A stretch of DNA of 6,601 nt, taken from the NCBI GenBank assembly GCA_029287555.1, contig JARFQX010000651.1, positions 1-6,601 on the forward strand. The letters are read 5' to 3'. This document shows, piece by piece, positions 1 through 6,473 of the stretch. Made by a program: the position numbers and the translations under genes. The stretch is from Rubripirellula sp. (GTDB lineage Bacteria; Planctomycetota; Planctomycetia; Pirellulales; Pirellulaceae). The notes below the pieces were generated by a model. The model made no database searches. It was not told where the DNA came from and saw nothing but the letters and a program-made list of their open reading frames with translations. Position 1 is the first letter of the stretch; every line of letters begins with the position of its first letter.

Positions 1-1116
1 GTTGCCCGTGTGGACGTAAACCCGGCTGTATCCGAGCGGCACGGGGTGGACGCCGGATGCCGTACCGGCCGAGGGTGCGATTCGAAATCCACAGTTGAGC
101 AATGCGTAGTAGATCTCGAATCCGTAGTTGAGCCATCCCCACTCGGTCAGCTGATTGGGACCTTCGGTTTCCAGATCCGTCCACGTGGGCGGATGACGCG
201 GCGCCGATTTGAAGCCGAACTGGGTTCGCCACACGCTGTTGTTGGATAGTTCGAACAGGTCGATGCCGGCCACCGGCACGAGCATCATCGACCAGGGCCA
301 GGAGTGCTTATCGAGATCCAGGAGAGCGCCTTCCTCGTGCGCCCGGCGGGCGATCGGTGTGACCGGAGGCGCGGTCTGTTGGAAGACGCTGCGGTGATTG
401 AGCACGAAGATGGCACCGAGCACATGACGCTCACCCCCCACGTTGAAGATTTCGTACTCGGTGTTCCTGGGAAAGATAACGTGTTGATCGTCCACGTCGA
501 TAGGTTCGTAACCGCGGTCGACACGCGGGCCGAAAGGCGAAGGGCCTTGACGACGAAGCGGCGATGGGGAGAGATCGGGTGCCGAATCGGCCGAAATGGT
601 CCAGAAAGTAACGGGAAAGGCAACGTTGAGATCTTCGGCGAGCATCACGTTGGGAAGCTCGCTGATGCGTCGGTGAACGTGCGTTTCACCTGAGTACCAT
701 CCCCGGTCAGCCGGGTTAACCCAGCGTCGCAACTCGATGGTCTTTTCGACCGGCTGATCTTCCATTTGGATCTCGGCGCGAAACGGCAGGTACTCTTTTC
801 CCCGAGCGACCTCCAGGAAATAAGTTCCCGGAGACAACTCGATGTGAAACGGATGTGCCGAGATCGTCGTGTGCCGTTCGATGCTTGTCGGCATCGGGAT
901 CCACTGTTCTCGATAGGGCACCGCCGTGCCTTCCTCCGATGTCACGAAATGAAAATCGCCGACCCCGTCACGCACGTAGACGCGCGCGGGGATGGGCTCG
1001 CCGGTGTCAGCGTCGACGACACGGCCCCGGAATTCAGCGGCATTCAGGTCAGGTGTTACCGAGACCAATGCGAAACCGATGACGAAGGCAGAGAGCCGAG
1101 AAGCAAGAGTTGTCAT
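1..1116 (-). CDS. Secreted CehA/McbA-family metallohydrolase, 3' end outside window
   Basis: This is a 372-codon open frame from an ATG at 1116 to the left edge, with no stop, so the C-terminus is missing. Residues 1-27 look like a Sec signal peptide: Arg7, a hydrophobic core at about 10-20, and likely cleavage after NAA (25-27). Residues 28-135 form a beta-rich domain starting FRGRVVDADTGEPIPARVYV, typical of carboxypeptidase-regulatory-like sandwiches. From residue 140 the PHP-like metal-binding domain begins with WYSGETHVHR (His146, His148). Asp162, the HSWPW motif (His271), GIDLFEL (Asp286) and AGTASGVHPVPLG (from about 350, with His357) follow in the expected order. CehA and McbA hydrolyse carbamates such as carbaryl, but most relatives have no known substrate, so only a metal-dependent hydrolase is supported. 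The protein is probably periplasmic or exported. It lies 92 bases downstream of the RelE-like gene on the same strand, and no clear promoter or ribosome binding site was seen. Family call fairly sure; substrate unknown. Confidence 0.85.
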   Translation of the reverse strand, partial: MTTLASRLSAFVIGFALVSVTPDLNAAEFRGRVVDADTGEPIPARVYVRDGVGDFHFVTSEEGTAVPYREQWIPMPTSIERHTTISAHPFHIELSPGTYFLEVARGKEYLPFRAEIQMEDQPVEKTIELRRWVNPADRGWYSGETHVHRRISELPNVMLAEDLNVAFPVTFWTISADSAPDLSPSPLRRQGPSPFGPRVDRGYEPIDVDDQHVIFPRNTEYEIFNVGGERHVLGAIFVLNHRSVFQQTAPPVTPIARRAHEEGALLDLDKHSWPWSMMLVPVAGIDLFELSNNSVWRTQFGFKSAPRHPPTWTDLETEGPNQLTEWGWLNYGFEIYYALLNCGFRIAPSAGTASGVHPVPLGYSRVYVHTGN

Positions 1117-1208
1117 GGTTGTTCGTCCAAAAGAATCGACGCCGCTGGCGGAGGACAGGTGCGACTTTGTCCACCCTTCGTCGGCTGGTTCACCAGAAAT
1201 AGAACCCA

Positions 1209-1589
1209 CTACGTGTACCGGCCTTTCTTGGTTTTGATGATCTTGATCACATCGTCATGTCGATTCCCTTCAATCACGTCCTTCAGCACAATGTTGCCAT
1301 CGACGTACTGCACATGGACGCGCCAGCCAGAGATCTTATTGATGTCGGCACGGTAGATGGCCTGCTTGACGCCGCGCACCCGGTGCAACCGTGTTTTCGG
1401 GAAACTGCGGGTGCGGTGACACTCGTTGTCTTCCAGTTCCGCCAGTGCTTCAAGAAACTGCACCTTCAGCTTGGCGTCGGGAAGCATCTTCATCGCGTCG
1501 TGAATGATGCCGTACTCATCTAGCAGTTTCTTTAGTTCCGCCATCCTTAATCCGTCAGGCTGAAATTGGGCGAGTGCTTCCGCGACCAT
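1209..1589 (-). CDS. Small protein with RelE/ParE-toxin-like C-terminal region
   Basis: This encodes 126 residues. The ATG at 1589 is chosen because it lies 4 bases after the stop of the preceding gene; the longer open frame back to 1670 would overlap that gene by 77 bases. A later ATG at 1544 (Met16, MAELKK) is also possible. Residues 1-55 are charged and probably helical. Residues 67-118 carry the pattern of RelE/ParE-superfamily toxins: a basic LHRVRG turn, YRADI (Tyr79, Arg80), GWRVHVQYVDG, a hydrophobic strand IVLKDVIEG, then an RHDD turn (110-113) and a basic tail KTKKGRYT. Family members cleave ribosome-bound mRNA or inhibit gyrase, but none of those activities can be assigned here. 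No classical antitoxin gene of 70-100 codons flanks it; the partners are the 328-residue protein and the patatin. The resemblance is by eye, and a non-toxic member of the fold is equally possible. Confidence 0.6.
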   Translation of the reverse strand: MVAEALAQFQPDGLRMAELKKLLDEYGIIHDAMKMLPDAKLKVQFLEALAELEDNECHRTRSFPKTRLHRVRGVKQAIYRADINKISGWRVHVQYVDGNIVLKDVIEGNRHDDVIKIIKTKKGRYT

Positions 1590-1593
1590 CGAC

Positions 1594-2580
1594 TTAGCGA
1601 TCCGAGAAGTCCCGATACAGAGCCTTGACGAGCGACGAGAGTGCGCTGTCAAGGTCTTCTGCGCTAACAATGCGTAGTAGTGTAACGTTCAATTGTTCGA
1701 AAACCGGGTCGTCGTCCATGGTCAACACGATTCGCCACTGGTCGACCGGTAAGACGTAGAGTGATGCATCGATACCATCGGACAGCGGCATCTCGATCTG
1801 AGTTACCAGGTCATTGAAGGTCGCCGAATCGTACAGCAGGAACTGGCAGCAGTCATTCACAGCCGTCGCCAGCTGGCCCCGCACTGCCTGTTCGATCCGT
1901 TGCCAATCCTGCTCGAACGACTCCGCATGATGGAAGACCAGGTCGATCGGTGGACTCACAACACTCGTCACGAAAGCTCGTGCCGATTCAACGGCGGAGA
2001 TGTATTGGTCCAAGGCTGAAAACATTCGATGCAGTTCCCGAGGCACCTCCGCTTCCCGGCTCTGCTGCAAGCACTCGCCTCGGATCGCTTCCAGCTGGGG
2101 ACGAAAGAAAGGCGTAAAGCTCAGCAATTTGCCGTAGCTTGCTCGGTAATCATCAGGCAATTCGCTTGTATCTATCCGTGCGAATTGACGGGCCCAGCGA
2201 AGCAGGTCGAGCGCGCTGTGGCGAATCTGCAAGAATTCGACTTCAAGCTTGGGCAGTTCATCCCGAATCAAGTCCGCACAATCTGCCATCGACTGACGAA
2301 GCTCGGAGTTGTTCCAGTTGGCTCGGTTGATTCCGCGGCGAGCCGAATCGATCGCGGCCAAAATCTGATGAAGCGATGAAAGGACGTTTTGCAGTGCGCC
2401 TCGTTCGGCTTCCAGGCGATCTTCGAGCTGCCACTGGTCTGCGATCCGTGACCCGCTCTCGCTAGCCGTGCGATGCGTTGCCAATAAACGCGAACCGGTT
2501 GCGCAGATCTCCTCGATGGCCGTCCGCATCTGGGCAGACCATTGGTCGAGCGGAAAAGGAGGGGGCTTGCTAGTGCTCAC
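1594..2580 (-). CDS. Unrecognised mostly helical protein in the patatin unit, 328 aa
   Basis: I do not recognise this protein. It starts with GTG at 2580, 6 bases after the patatin stop codon. Purine-rich AGGA and GAGGAG sequences just upstream, partly inside the end of the patatin gene, serve as its ribosome binding site and suggest translational coupling. There is no signal peptide or membrane span, so it is probably cytoplasmic. After a proline-rich start (SKPPPFP), residues 13-265 look almost entirely alpha-helical, with charged amphipathic stretches at 12-36, 47-83 and 92-135 and further helices to about 262; a helical bundle or short coiled coils are likely. The last 60 residues differ: alternating strands (SLYVLPV, WRIVLTM, VTLLRIV) around an acidic DDDPVF turn (289-294), closing with a helix to Phe325. 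No catalytic motif is visible. Its position between a lipid hydrolase and a RelE-like protein suggests an adaptor, regulator or inhibitor, which is inference only. Confidence 0.8.
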   Translation of the reverse strand: MSTSKPPPFPLDQWSAQMRTAIEEICATGSRLLATHRTASESGSRIADQWQLEDRLEAERGALQNVLSSLHQILAAIDSARRGINRANWNNSELRQSMADCADLIRDELPKLEVEFLQIRHSALDLLRWARQFARIDTSELPDDYRASYGKLLSFTPFFRPQLEAIRGECLQQSREAEVPRELHRMFSALDQYISAVESARAFVTSVVSPPIDLVFHHAESFEQDWQRIEQAVRGQLATAVNDCCQFLLYDSATFNDLVTQIEMPLSDGIDASLYVLPVDQWRIVLTMDDDPVFEQLNVTLLRIVSAEDLDSALSSLVKALYRDFSDR

Positions 2581-2586
2581 GGCTCC

Positions 2587-5043
2587 TCATCCTTCCCACC
2601 GGCTGGAATACGTGTATCCCGGGTCGGGGTGGACGACGGACCAGATAATCACTTCTTCCCCCTCCATCTTTGTCTGATCGGTTGGGTCAATCAATTCCAC
2701 GACGTCGGGGTTATCATTTCGATACCGCACGACGCTGAAATCGGATCCGGCAGCACCATCGGGAAGAAGGATCCAAGAAGTGACCACTTCCGGTTGAGCG
2801 TCAATCTCGAAATGCCACCACTCGCGATTCGCATGCGGAGAATCCTCGTCAGCCGTCTGCATGATCTCAACGACAACCTCTTCGGTGCCACCAAGTCGTA
2901 CGCCGGAGAAATCTAGCATCACTTCCCACGCGAAAGGGCCTTGCGGGTCATTATCGGGCGATTGATTGCTGCGGCGCACGACCGGGCGCAATAACTCGTT
3001 CTCACAATGCACGACCAGATCCGGCGAGTCCCACAAGTCTTGCAAACGCAGACTGGGAGTGCCTGCACTCTCTTCGATTTTTCGGACCATCACATGGCGA
3101 CAGACATACACCCGACGGGGACCGTCCGGAGTTTCAAACCAGTGCCGCAGGTCGGTGATGCGACTGTCAGAGATGATGTCCAATCCTTCATCGGCAAGTC
3201 GCGGTCCAAGCTTCTCGACCTCCTTGAAACCAGACGACACTGGCTGAGGTGGTGTGTCGAATTCGAGCAGTTCAAGGGTTTTGCCAAAGTCATGACGGGT
3301 TTTGACAACGGCTCGTGTCAGGTCAGCGGTGAGGTGGGCATGCCGGTAAGCACGATGCACGTACCAGGGAAGGACGGCCAGCAGGAATACCAGCAAGGGA
3401 ACGTAGATCCAGGTCAGCCAATCCTGCGGATCCAGCAAGGCACTCCACACTCTTCGGTTGGCACCGTTTTGCAGGTCACGGGCAGACTTCGTCACCGAGA
3501 CGCCGCGATCCGACCGCCACCGAAACTTGGACGCCTTGTCGTTCTCCTCGACGTCCCGCGCCGTCGGGTCCCAGGGAGGGCCTTCCGCGACGGCCTCGGA
3601 AATCGCCGAGGGCAACGAACGACAAACATTCCGGGCGACGCAATAACCGTGGCGAATCAGGCCGCTGATTTCGATGCGACGAAATCGATCCATGTCGGTA
3701 CGCATCCGACTCACTTGAACCTGCTGTTCCGGGTGCATCGCCGTGGGATCGGATTCGGGCGTGACGACATCGGTGATCGCCGAGAAGACACATCTTCGTT
3801 CATCCGCAAAATTCTGGCGTTCCAAATTCCACACGCGGTCCATCAGGATATCCGAGGAACGCAGCGCGGTGGCCAGAAAACCGGGGGTTCGGCCAGGCCC
3901 GTGCACGGCGAAGTTCCTTCCCGCGTCGCTGACGAGAATCAAGTCGCACAAGCCTTGACGCACGTGCAGACAGTTCTTGCCCGTGGCGATGTGAAAGGCG
4001 TCGTTGAGGACGCGACGATTTCTCGTCCACGCCTCGTCCGGAGACGAATCGATTGCGTTGTCTGCACCGACCTTCTCGTGCTGCTCCAAACGACGAACCA
4101 GAACTTCATCCTCGTGCAGTCGCGGCATTTTCATCAACTGGTTGAGCCGGTCGAGAAGTCGTTGCGACTTTGATTCTGTTCCGGAACGCTCAGACGAGAG
4201 GCCGATGCTCAAGTTCTCCGAGATTTCCACCAGCCGACCCAAGGCAGTCGGCTCGCTTTCCTGGCCCGCCTGCGCCCAAGCTTCGACGGCCGTCTCGGGA
4301 CTCTGCAGGTCGTCGAGCCGGATGGATGTCGCACCCTCGTGCTGAAGGAAGTGAAACATCCGCACGCTAAGGTTGTCGTACACTCCGCCGTCGGTGAAAT
4401 ACTGCGTTGGAAACTCTCCCTCAGATGCTCCCAGGTCGTCGGCTGTCAAAGCCATCGGAGGGAAGAAAGCGGGAAATGCTGAGGAAGCGGCCACGGCGGT
4501 CGCGACTTTGACCAGCCCAGCACGGTACGTCTTGAGCTCTTCAACGCCATCGCCGGAGCGCATCTGCATGAACAGCCCCCGGCGGCTGAATGAGCTGAGT
4601 CCGCCCTCGCCGACGTTCGTGCTGAGTAAATGAACTTCGGGTGATGACGGTAATTGGTGCAAGCAGGCGTTGCCAAGCAGATGCTTCTCGTAGTAGCGTT
4701 CGAGCAACCCGGTGCGAGTCAAGGCGCGCGACGGTCTGTGAAGAAGGAGCCGCGAACCAACCGACAAGGCGGCCATGCAGGGGTACCGCCGCAGAACTCG
4801 GTTTCGGACATCGAGGGCGATGAAGTCCAAGACCTCTTGGGCTGCGGCATCGAAGTCTTCAGCCGAACCACTGTATCGATCCCAGTTCAGCACGAGGTGG
4901 GACGCCAGCACGCTGCCCCCGGAAACCGAGGTGATGTGCGACACCCGCGGCAGCAGCCCCGAGTCGCGCAGGAATCGGACCATGCCCAGGTGATAAAGGG
5001 TGGCGCGAAAACCTCCGCCCGATAATGCCAATCCGATTCGCAT
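2587..5043 (-). CDS. Membrane-anchored patatin-like phospholipase, 818 aa
   Basis: This is a patatin-family serine hydrolase, expected to cleave acyl esters of membrane phospholipids with a Ser-Asp dyad. The N-terminus MRIGLALSGGGFRA contains the glycine-rich oxyanion loop (Gly9-Arg13) and fixes the start. The nucleophile elbow is SVSGG with Ser41, and the catalytic Asp218 lies in the DGG motif of YFTDGGVYDN. LILVSDAGRNF (368-378) is probably the last patatin-core strand. Residues 379-540 are charged and probably helical or linker. A single membrane span lies at about 542-562 (LTWIYVPLLVFLLAVLPWYV). Residues 563-595 look helical, and 625-818 look beta-rich, with Cys648 and Cys680 and no family I can name. 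There is no signal peptide, so the catalytic part should be cytoplasmic and the C-terminal part probably outside the membrane. At 818 residues it is far longer than the roughly 300-400 of simple bacterial patatins. It starts 38 bases after the TfoX-like gene; its ribosome binding site is weak. Confidence 0.9.
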   Translation of the reverse strand: MRIGLALSGGGFRATLYHLGMVRFLRDSGLLPRVSHITSVSGGSVLASHLVLNWDRYSGSAEDFDAAAQEVLDFIALDVRNRVLRRYPCMAALSVGSRLLLHRPSRALTRTGLLERYYEKHLLGNACLHQLPSSPEVHLLSTNVGEGGLSSFSRRGLFMQMRSGDGVEELKTYRAGLVKVATAVAASSAFPAFFPPMALTADDLGASEGEFPTQYFTDGGVYDNLSVRMFHFLQHEGATSIRLDDLQSPETAVEAWAQAGQESEPTALGRLVEISENLSIGLSSERSGTESKSQRLLDRLNQLMKMPRLHEDEVLVRRLEQHEKVGADNAIDSSPDEAWTRNRRVLNDAFHIATGKNCLHVRQGLCDLILVSDAGRNFAVHGPGRTPGFLATALRSSDILMDRVWNLERQNFADERRCVFSAITDVVTPESDPTAMHPEQQVQVSRMRTDMDRFRRIEISGLIRHGYCVARNVCRSLPSAISEAVAEGPPWDPTARDVEENDKASKFRWRSDRGVSVTKSARDLQNGANRRVWSALLDPQDWLTWIYVPLLVFLLAVLPWYVHRAYRHAHLTADLTRAVVKTRHDFGKTLELLEFDTPPQPVSSGFKEVEKLGPRLADEGLDIISDSRITDLRHWFETPDGPRRVYVCRHVMVRKIEESAGTPSLRLQDLWDSPDLVVHCENELLRPVVRRSNQSPDNDPQGPFAWEVMLDFSGVRLGGTEEVVVEIMQTADEDSPHANREWWHFEIDAQPEVVTSWILLPDGAAGSDFSVVRYRNDNPDVVELIDPTDQTKMEGEEVIIWSVVHPDPGYTYSSRWEG

Positions 5044-5081
5044 CCCTACTTTGCTCGCTATCCCGATTCAGCGCGTTGAAA

Positions 5082-5537
5082 CTATCGAATCTCCGACAAC
5101 AGGTCCTGTTTTTCTGGGTCGGTTAAACTTCGCCAGTCGCGGTCTTGTAATCCGGCGGCGAGTGCCCACAGCAAATTCAGATTCGCGTCCGGGGCGTGCC
5201 GCTTGACCTGCATGTAGGCAAAAGCCGGACCGCAGTCTTCCAGATCCCCGACCGTCGCGATCCCTGCGGTCCGCAGCCACGCAGCGGTGGTGGGACCCAC
5301 GTTACGGAGATTCTCAATCGGTTGACTCAAGTTCTCGCTGCGGCCCGCGTGGCCAACGTCCGCAAACTTGTTCTCAAGTTCGGCAAGATGTTCGCCGGTG
5401 GCCGTGTGAATGACCAAAGCGCGGTTCTTCCCCGCGCTTTGGATCTTTCGAACGCCGTGCCCAAATCCCTTCAGCCGGCGTCGGGTTTGCGAGGCGCTGA
5501 GGTTAACGTACAGGTAATCGCCCTTCGGGTCGGCCAT
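5082..5537 (-). CDS. TfoX C-terminal-domain protein with atypical N-terminus
   Basis: This encodes 151 residues. Residues 74-149 match the TfoX/Sxy C-terminal domain: IENLRNVGPTTAAWLRTAGI, a helix-hairpin-helix-like fold, then VGDLEDCGPAFAYMQVKR, LNLLWALAAGLQDRDW and a final helix. In gamma-proteobacteria Sxy/TfoX promotes competence gene expression together with CRP, but isolated C-terminal domains occur in many bacteria without a proven role. Residues 1-65 are not the usual TfoX N-terminal domain. They read GDYLYVNLSASQTRRRLKG, then a basic KIQSAGKNRALVIHTATG stretch and an acidic helix AELENKFADVG, which looks like a small alpha/beta module with positively charged patches, perhaps for nucleic acid binding. 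ATG at 5537 is the first start after the DUF1269 stop; the ribosome binding site is weak. It lies between the DUF1269 gene (52 bases) and the patatin gene (38 bases), with no terminator seen on either side. Confidence 0.8.
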   Translation of the reverse strand: MADPKGDYLYVNLSASQTRRRLKGFGHGVRKIQSAGKNRALVIHTATGEHLAELENKFADVGHAGRSENLSQPIENLRNVGPTTAAWLRTAGIATVGDLEDCGPAFAYMQVKRHAPDANLNLLWALAAGLQDRDWRSLTDPEKQDLLSEIR

Positions 5538-5589
5538 CTCGTTGAGGAGTTGAACACTCGCACAAATGTCGCTTGGGAAAAACTGTCAA

Positions 5590-6084
5590 TCAGGCGTGCT
5601 TTTCGATCGCTTCACGGAGGGCCTCTTCGCTGTCCTTGGAAAGCGAAGTCTGAACGACTTTGCCCTTGCCGGCGAATTCCTTCAGCCCTTCCAGAACTTT
5701 GTCGGTCGTGGCCCGTCGGACGAGGACAAACAAGGCTGAGTTCCCAGGTTTGAAGGACTCGGATATCTCCTTGATCTGCTTATCGCTGATACCGATGTCA
5801 GCGAGCAGTCCGGACAACGCGCCGGCCCCGGCACCCACGGCGGCACCGAGCAGCGGATTCAAGAAGATCATACCAACCAGGGTTCCCCAGAAACCGCCCC
5901 CCACCGCGCCGGCGGCGGTCAGGTTCACCGCTTGGTGAAGTTGAATCTTGCCCGACTCGTTCTTGGTGACAACGACGGCGTCCTCCATTTCGATCAAATA
6001 CTCCTTCTGCATCTTCACCAGCTCAGTGCGCATGTCGAAGGCGGTTGTTTCGTCGTCGAAAAGGATCACTACCAAATTGCTCAT
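5590..6084 (-). CDS. DUF1269-family glycine-zipper membrane protein
   Basis: This encodes 164 residues starting at MSNLVVILFDDE. The order of motifs is diagnostic for DUF1269: a beta-strand start, AFDMRTELVKMQKEYLIE (15-32), EDAVVV (34-39), GKIQLHQAVNL (45-55), then a glycine-rich hydrophobic hairpin at 57-97 containing GGGFWG, FLNPLLGAAVGAGAGALSG, followed by DIGISDKQIKE, the strand SALFVLVRR (116-124) and a C-terminal VVQTSLS strand. The glycine zipper probably inserts as a helical hairpin in the inner membrane with both soluble parts on the same side. The family's function is unknown. An in-frame ATG at 6171 would add 29 residues unlike the family and would overlap the predicted promoter, so the start at 6084 is preferred. 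It is the first gene of the minus-strand run, with a 5' leader of about 50 bases. Confidence 0.9.
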   Translation of the reverse strand: MSNLVVILFDDETTAFDMRTELVKMQKEYLIEMEDAVVVTKNESGKIQLHQAVNLTAAGAVGGGFWGTLVGMIFLNPLLGAAVGAGAGALSGLLADIGISDKQIKEISESFKPGNSALFVLVRRATTDKVLEGLKEFAGKGKVVQTSLSKDSEEALREAIEKHA

Positions 6085-6142
6085 TGCGTTCGCTTTCAAA
6101 GAGTTCAAGGGCAAGTCTTGACGGATCAACTGCAATCCGGGA

Positions 6143-6171
6143 ATTCTAGCGACGGACACCCAGCCCATCAA
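6143..6171 (-). promoter_or_regulatory. Sigma70-like promoter upstream of the DUF1269 gene
   Basis: Read on the minus strand, TTGATG (6171-6166) matches the -35 consensus at 4 of 6 bases. A 17-base spacer follows, then TAGAAT (6148-6143), which matches TATAAT at 5 of 6. Transcription would start near 6136, leaving a leader of about 50 bases before the ATG at 6084. Both the spacing and the position fit a promoter for the whole minus-strand run. Planctomycete promoters are poorly characterised, so this is a consensus match only. Confidence 0.5.
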
Positions 6172-6330
6172 TCACGGGCGTGGAAGCCACGGTCCGTCTC
6201 GATGGCTTGAGCGGGCCTCCGCTTCGGATCGTGGCGGTCGGGCGTCGGTAAAAGTCTTCTTGGCCACTTCTTCATCAAACCGACATCGCGCATTCGACAA
6301 TTGGCGAGACGCCCTGCTCGGTCAGCGAGA

Positions 6331-6347
6331 GCGCCGCGCTTCGGCGC
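6331..6347. other. GC-rich stem-loop
   Basis: GCGCCG (6331-6336) pairs with CGGCGC (6342-6347) across a 5-base loop. The alternative pairing GCGC-TTCG-GCGC (6336-6347) forms a stable UUCG tetraloop in plus-strand RNA. There is no T-run downstream. It touches the start of the tandem duplication and may have promoted replication slippage there. Confidence 0.4.
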
Positions 6348-6376
6348 CGGGCGCGGATTGCCGGGCGCGGATTGCC
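6346..6376. repeat. 14-bp tandem duplication, 2.2 copies
   Basis: The unit CCGGGCGCGGATTG occurs perfectly at 6347-6360 and 6361-6374. The preceding G (6346) and trailing CC (6375-6376) extend the periodicity to 31 bases. Perfect identity suggests a recent slippage event. Because 14 is not a multiple of 3, it would shift any reading frame across it. Confidence 0.9.
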
Positions 6377-6451
6377 AAGGTCATCGAAAACTGGACAATG
6401 CTCGCAAGGCTTCCCACGGAGGTGCGGAAAGCAGTCTTGGCTAGATGATCC

Positions 6452-6461
6452 GATGGCCATC
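6452..6461. repeat. 10-bp palindrome GATGGCCATC
   Basis: This perfect palindrome ends 1 base before the AAGGAGG Shine-Dalgarno of the plus-strand gene. It could be an operator half-site or a chance occurrence; it is too short to sequester the ribosome binding site convincingly. Confidence 0.3.
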
Positions 6462-6462
6462 T

Positions 6463-6469
6463 AAGGAGG
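6463..6469 (+). promoter_or_regulatory. Perfect Shine-Dalgarno AAGGAGG deciding the GTG start
   Basis: AAGGAGG is fully complementary to the 16S rRNA tail and lies 4 bases before the GTG at 6474. It is much stronger than any ribosome binding site on the minus-strand genes, and it is the main reason to accept a GTG start for the next gene. Confidence 0.75.
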
Positions 6470-6473
6470 CTTC

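Larger units (their letters stand above)
6260..6448 (+). pseudogene. Possible decayed small ORF, doubtful
   Basis: A 62-codon frame from a TTG at 6260 has no ribosome binding site, so it is unlikely to be a functional gene as it stands. Its C-terminal part, RIAKVIENWTMLARLPTEVR followed by KAVLAR, resembles from memory a W-x-x-LP-x-x-[IV]-R-x-x-[IV]-LA tail common in short planctomycete proteins and sometimes found near recombinases. The 14-bp tandem duplication at 6346-6376 lies just before this tail and would shift the frame, which fits a broken remnant. It could equally be chance open sequence. Confidence 0.2.
6085..6473. other. Intergenic region between divergent genes
   Basis: These 389 bases separate the DUF1269 gene from the divergent plus-strand gene. 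They contain the minus-strand promoter, an inverted repeat AAGCCA/TGGCTT (6184-6189 with 6203-6208, 13-base loop), a GCGG/CCGC hairpin (6211-6222), a GC hairpin at 6331-6347, a 14-bp tandem duplication, and a 10-bp palindrome beside the downstream Shine-Dalgarno. None of the hairpins is followed by a T-run, so no intrinsic terminator is supported. I found no convincing -35/-10 pair for the plus-strand gene. The one short frame with any protein-like character is listed separately. Confidence 0.7.

Noticed and set aside
1185..1196. CTGGTTCACCAG hairpin after the RelE-like gene as a terminator
   Set aside because: The stem is only 4-5 bp and no T-run follows.
1590..1670. N-terminal extension of the RelE-like gene to 153 residues
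   Set aside because: It would overlap the 328-residue gene by 77 bases, and the added residues look like out-of-frame coding sequence.
3007..4173. Long plus-strand open frame (388 codons)
   Set aside because: It lies wholly antisense to the patatin gene, shows no domain or start signal, and is a codon-bias shadow in GC-rich DNA.
5584..5589. Perfect TTGACA on the minus strand after the DUF1269 stop
   Set aside because: No acceptable -10 element lies 16-18 bases downstream; the best hexamers match only 2 of 6 bases.
6085..6171. N-terminal extension of the DUF1269 protein to 193 residues
   Set aside because: The added 29 residues are unlike the family, and the start codon overlaps the predicted -35 element.
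6275..6460. Minus-strand 61-codon frame with a CxxC motif
   Set aside because: It has no ribosome binding site or recognised family, overlaps the tandem duplication, and its cysteines are most simply chance.
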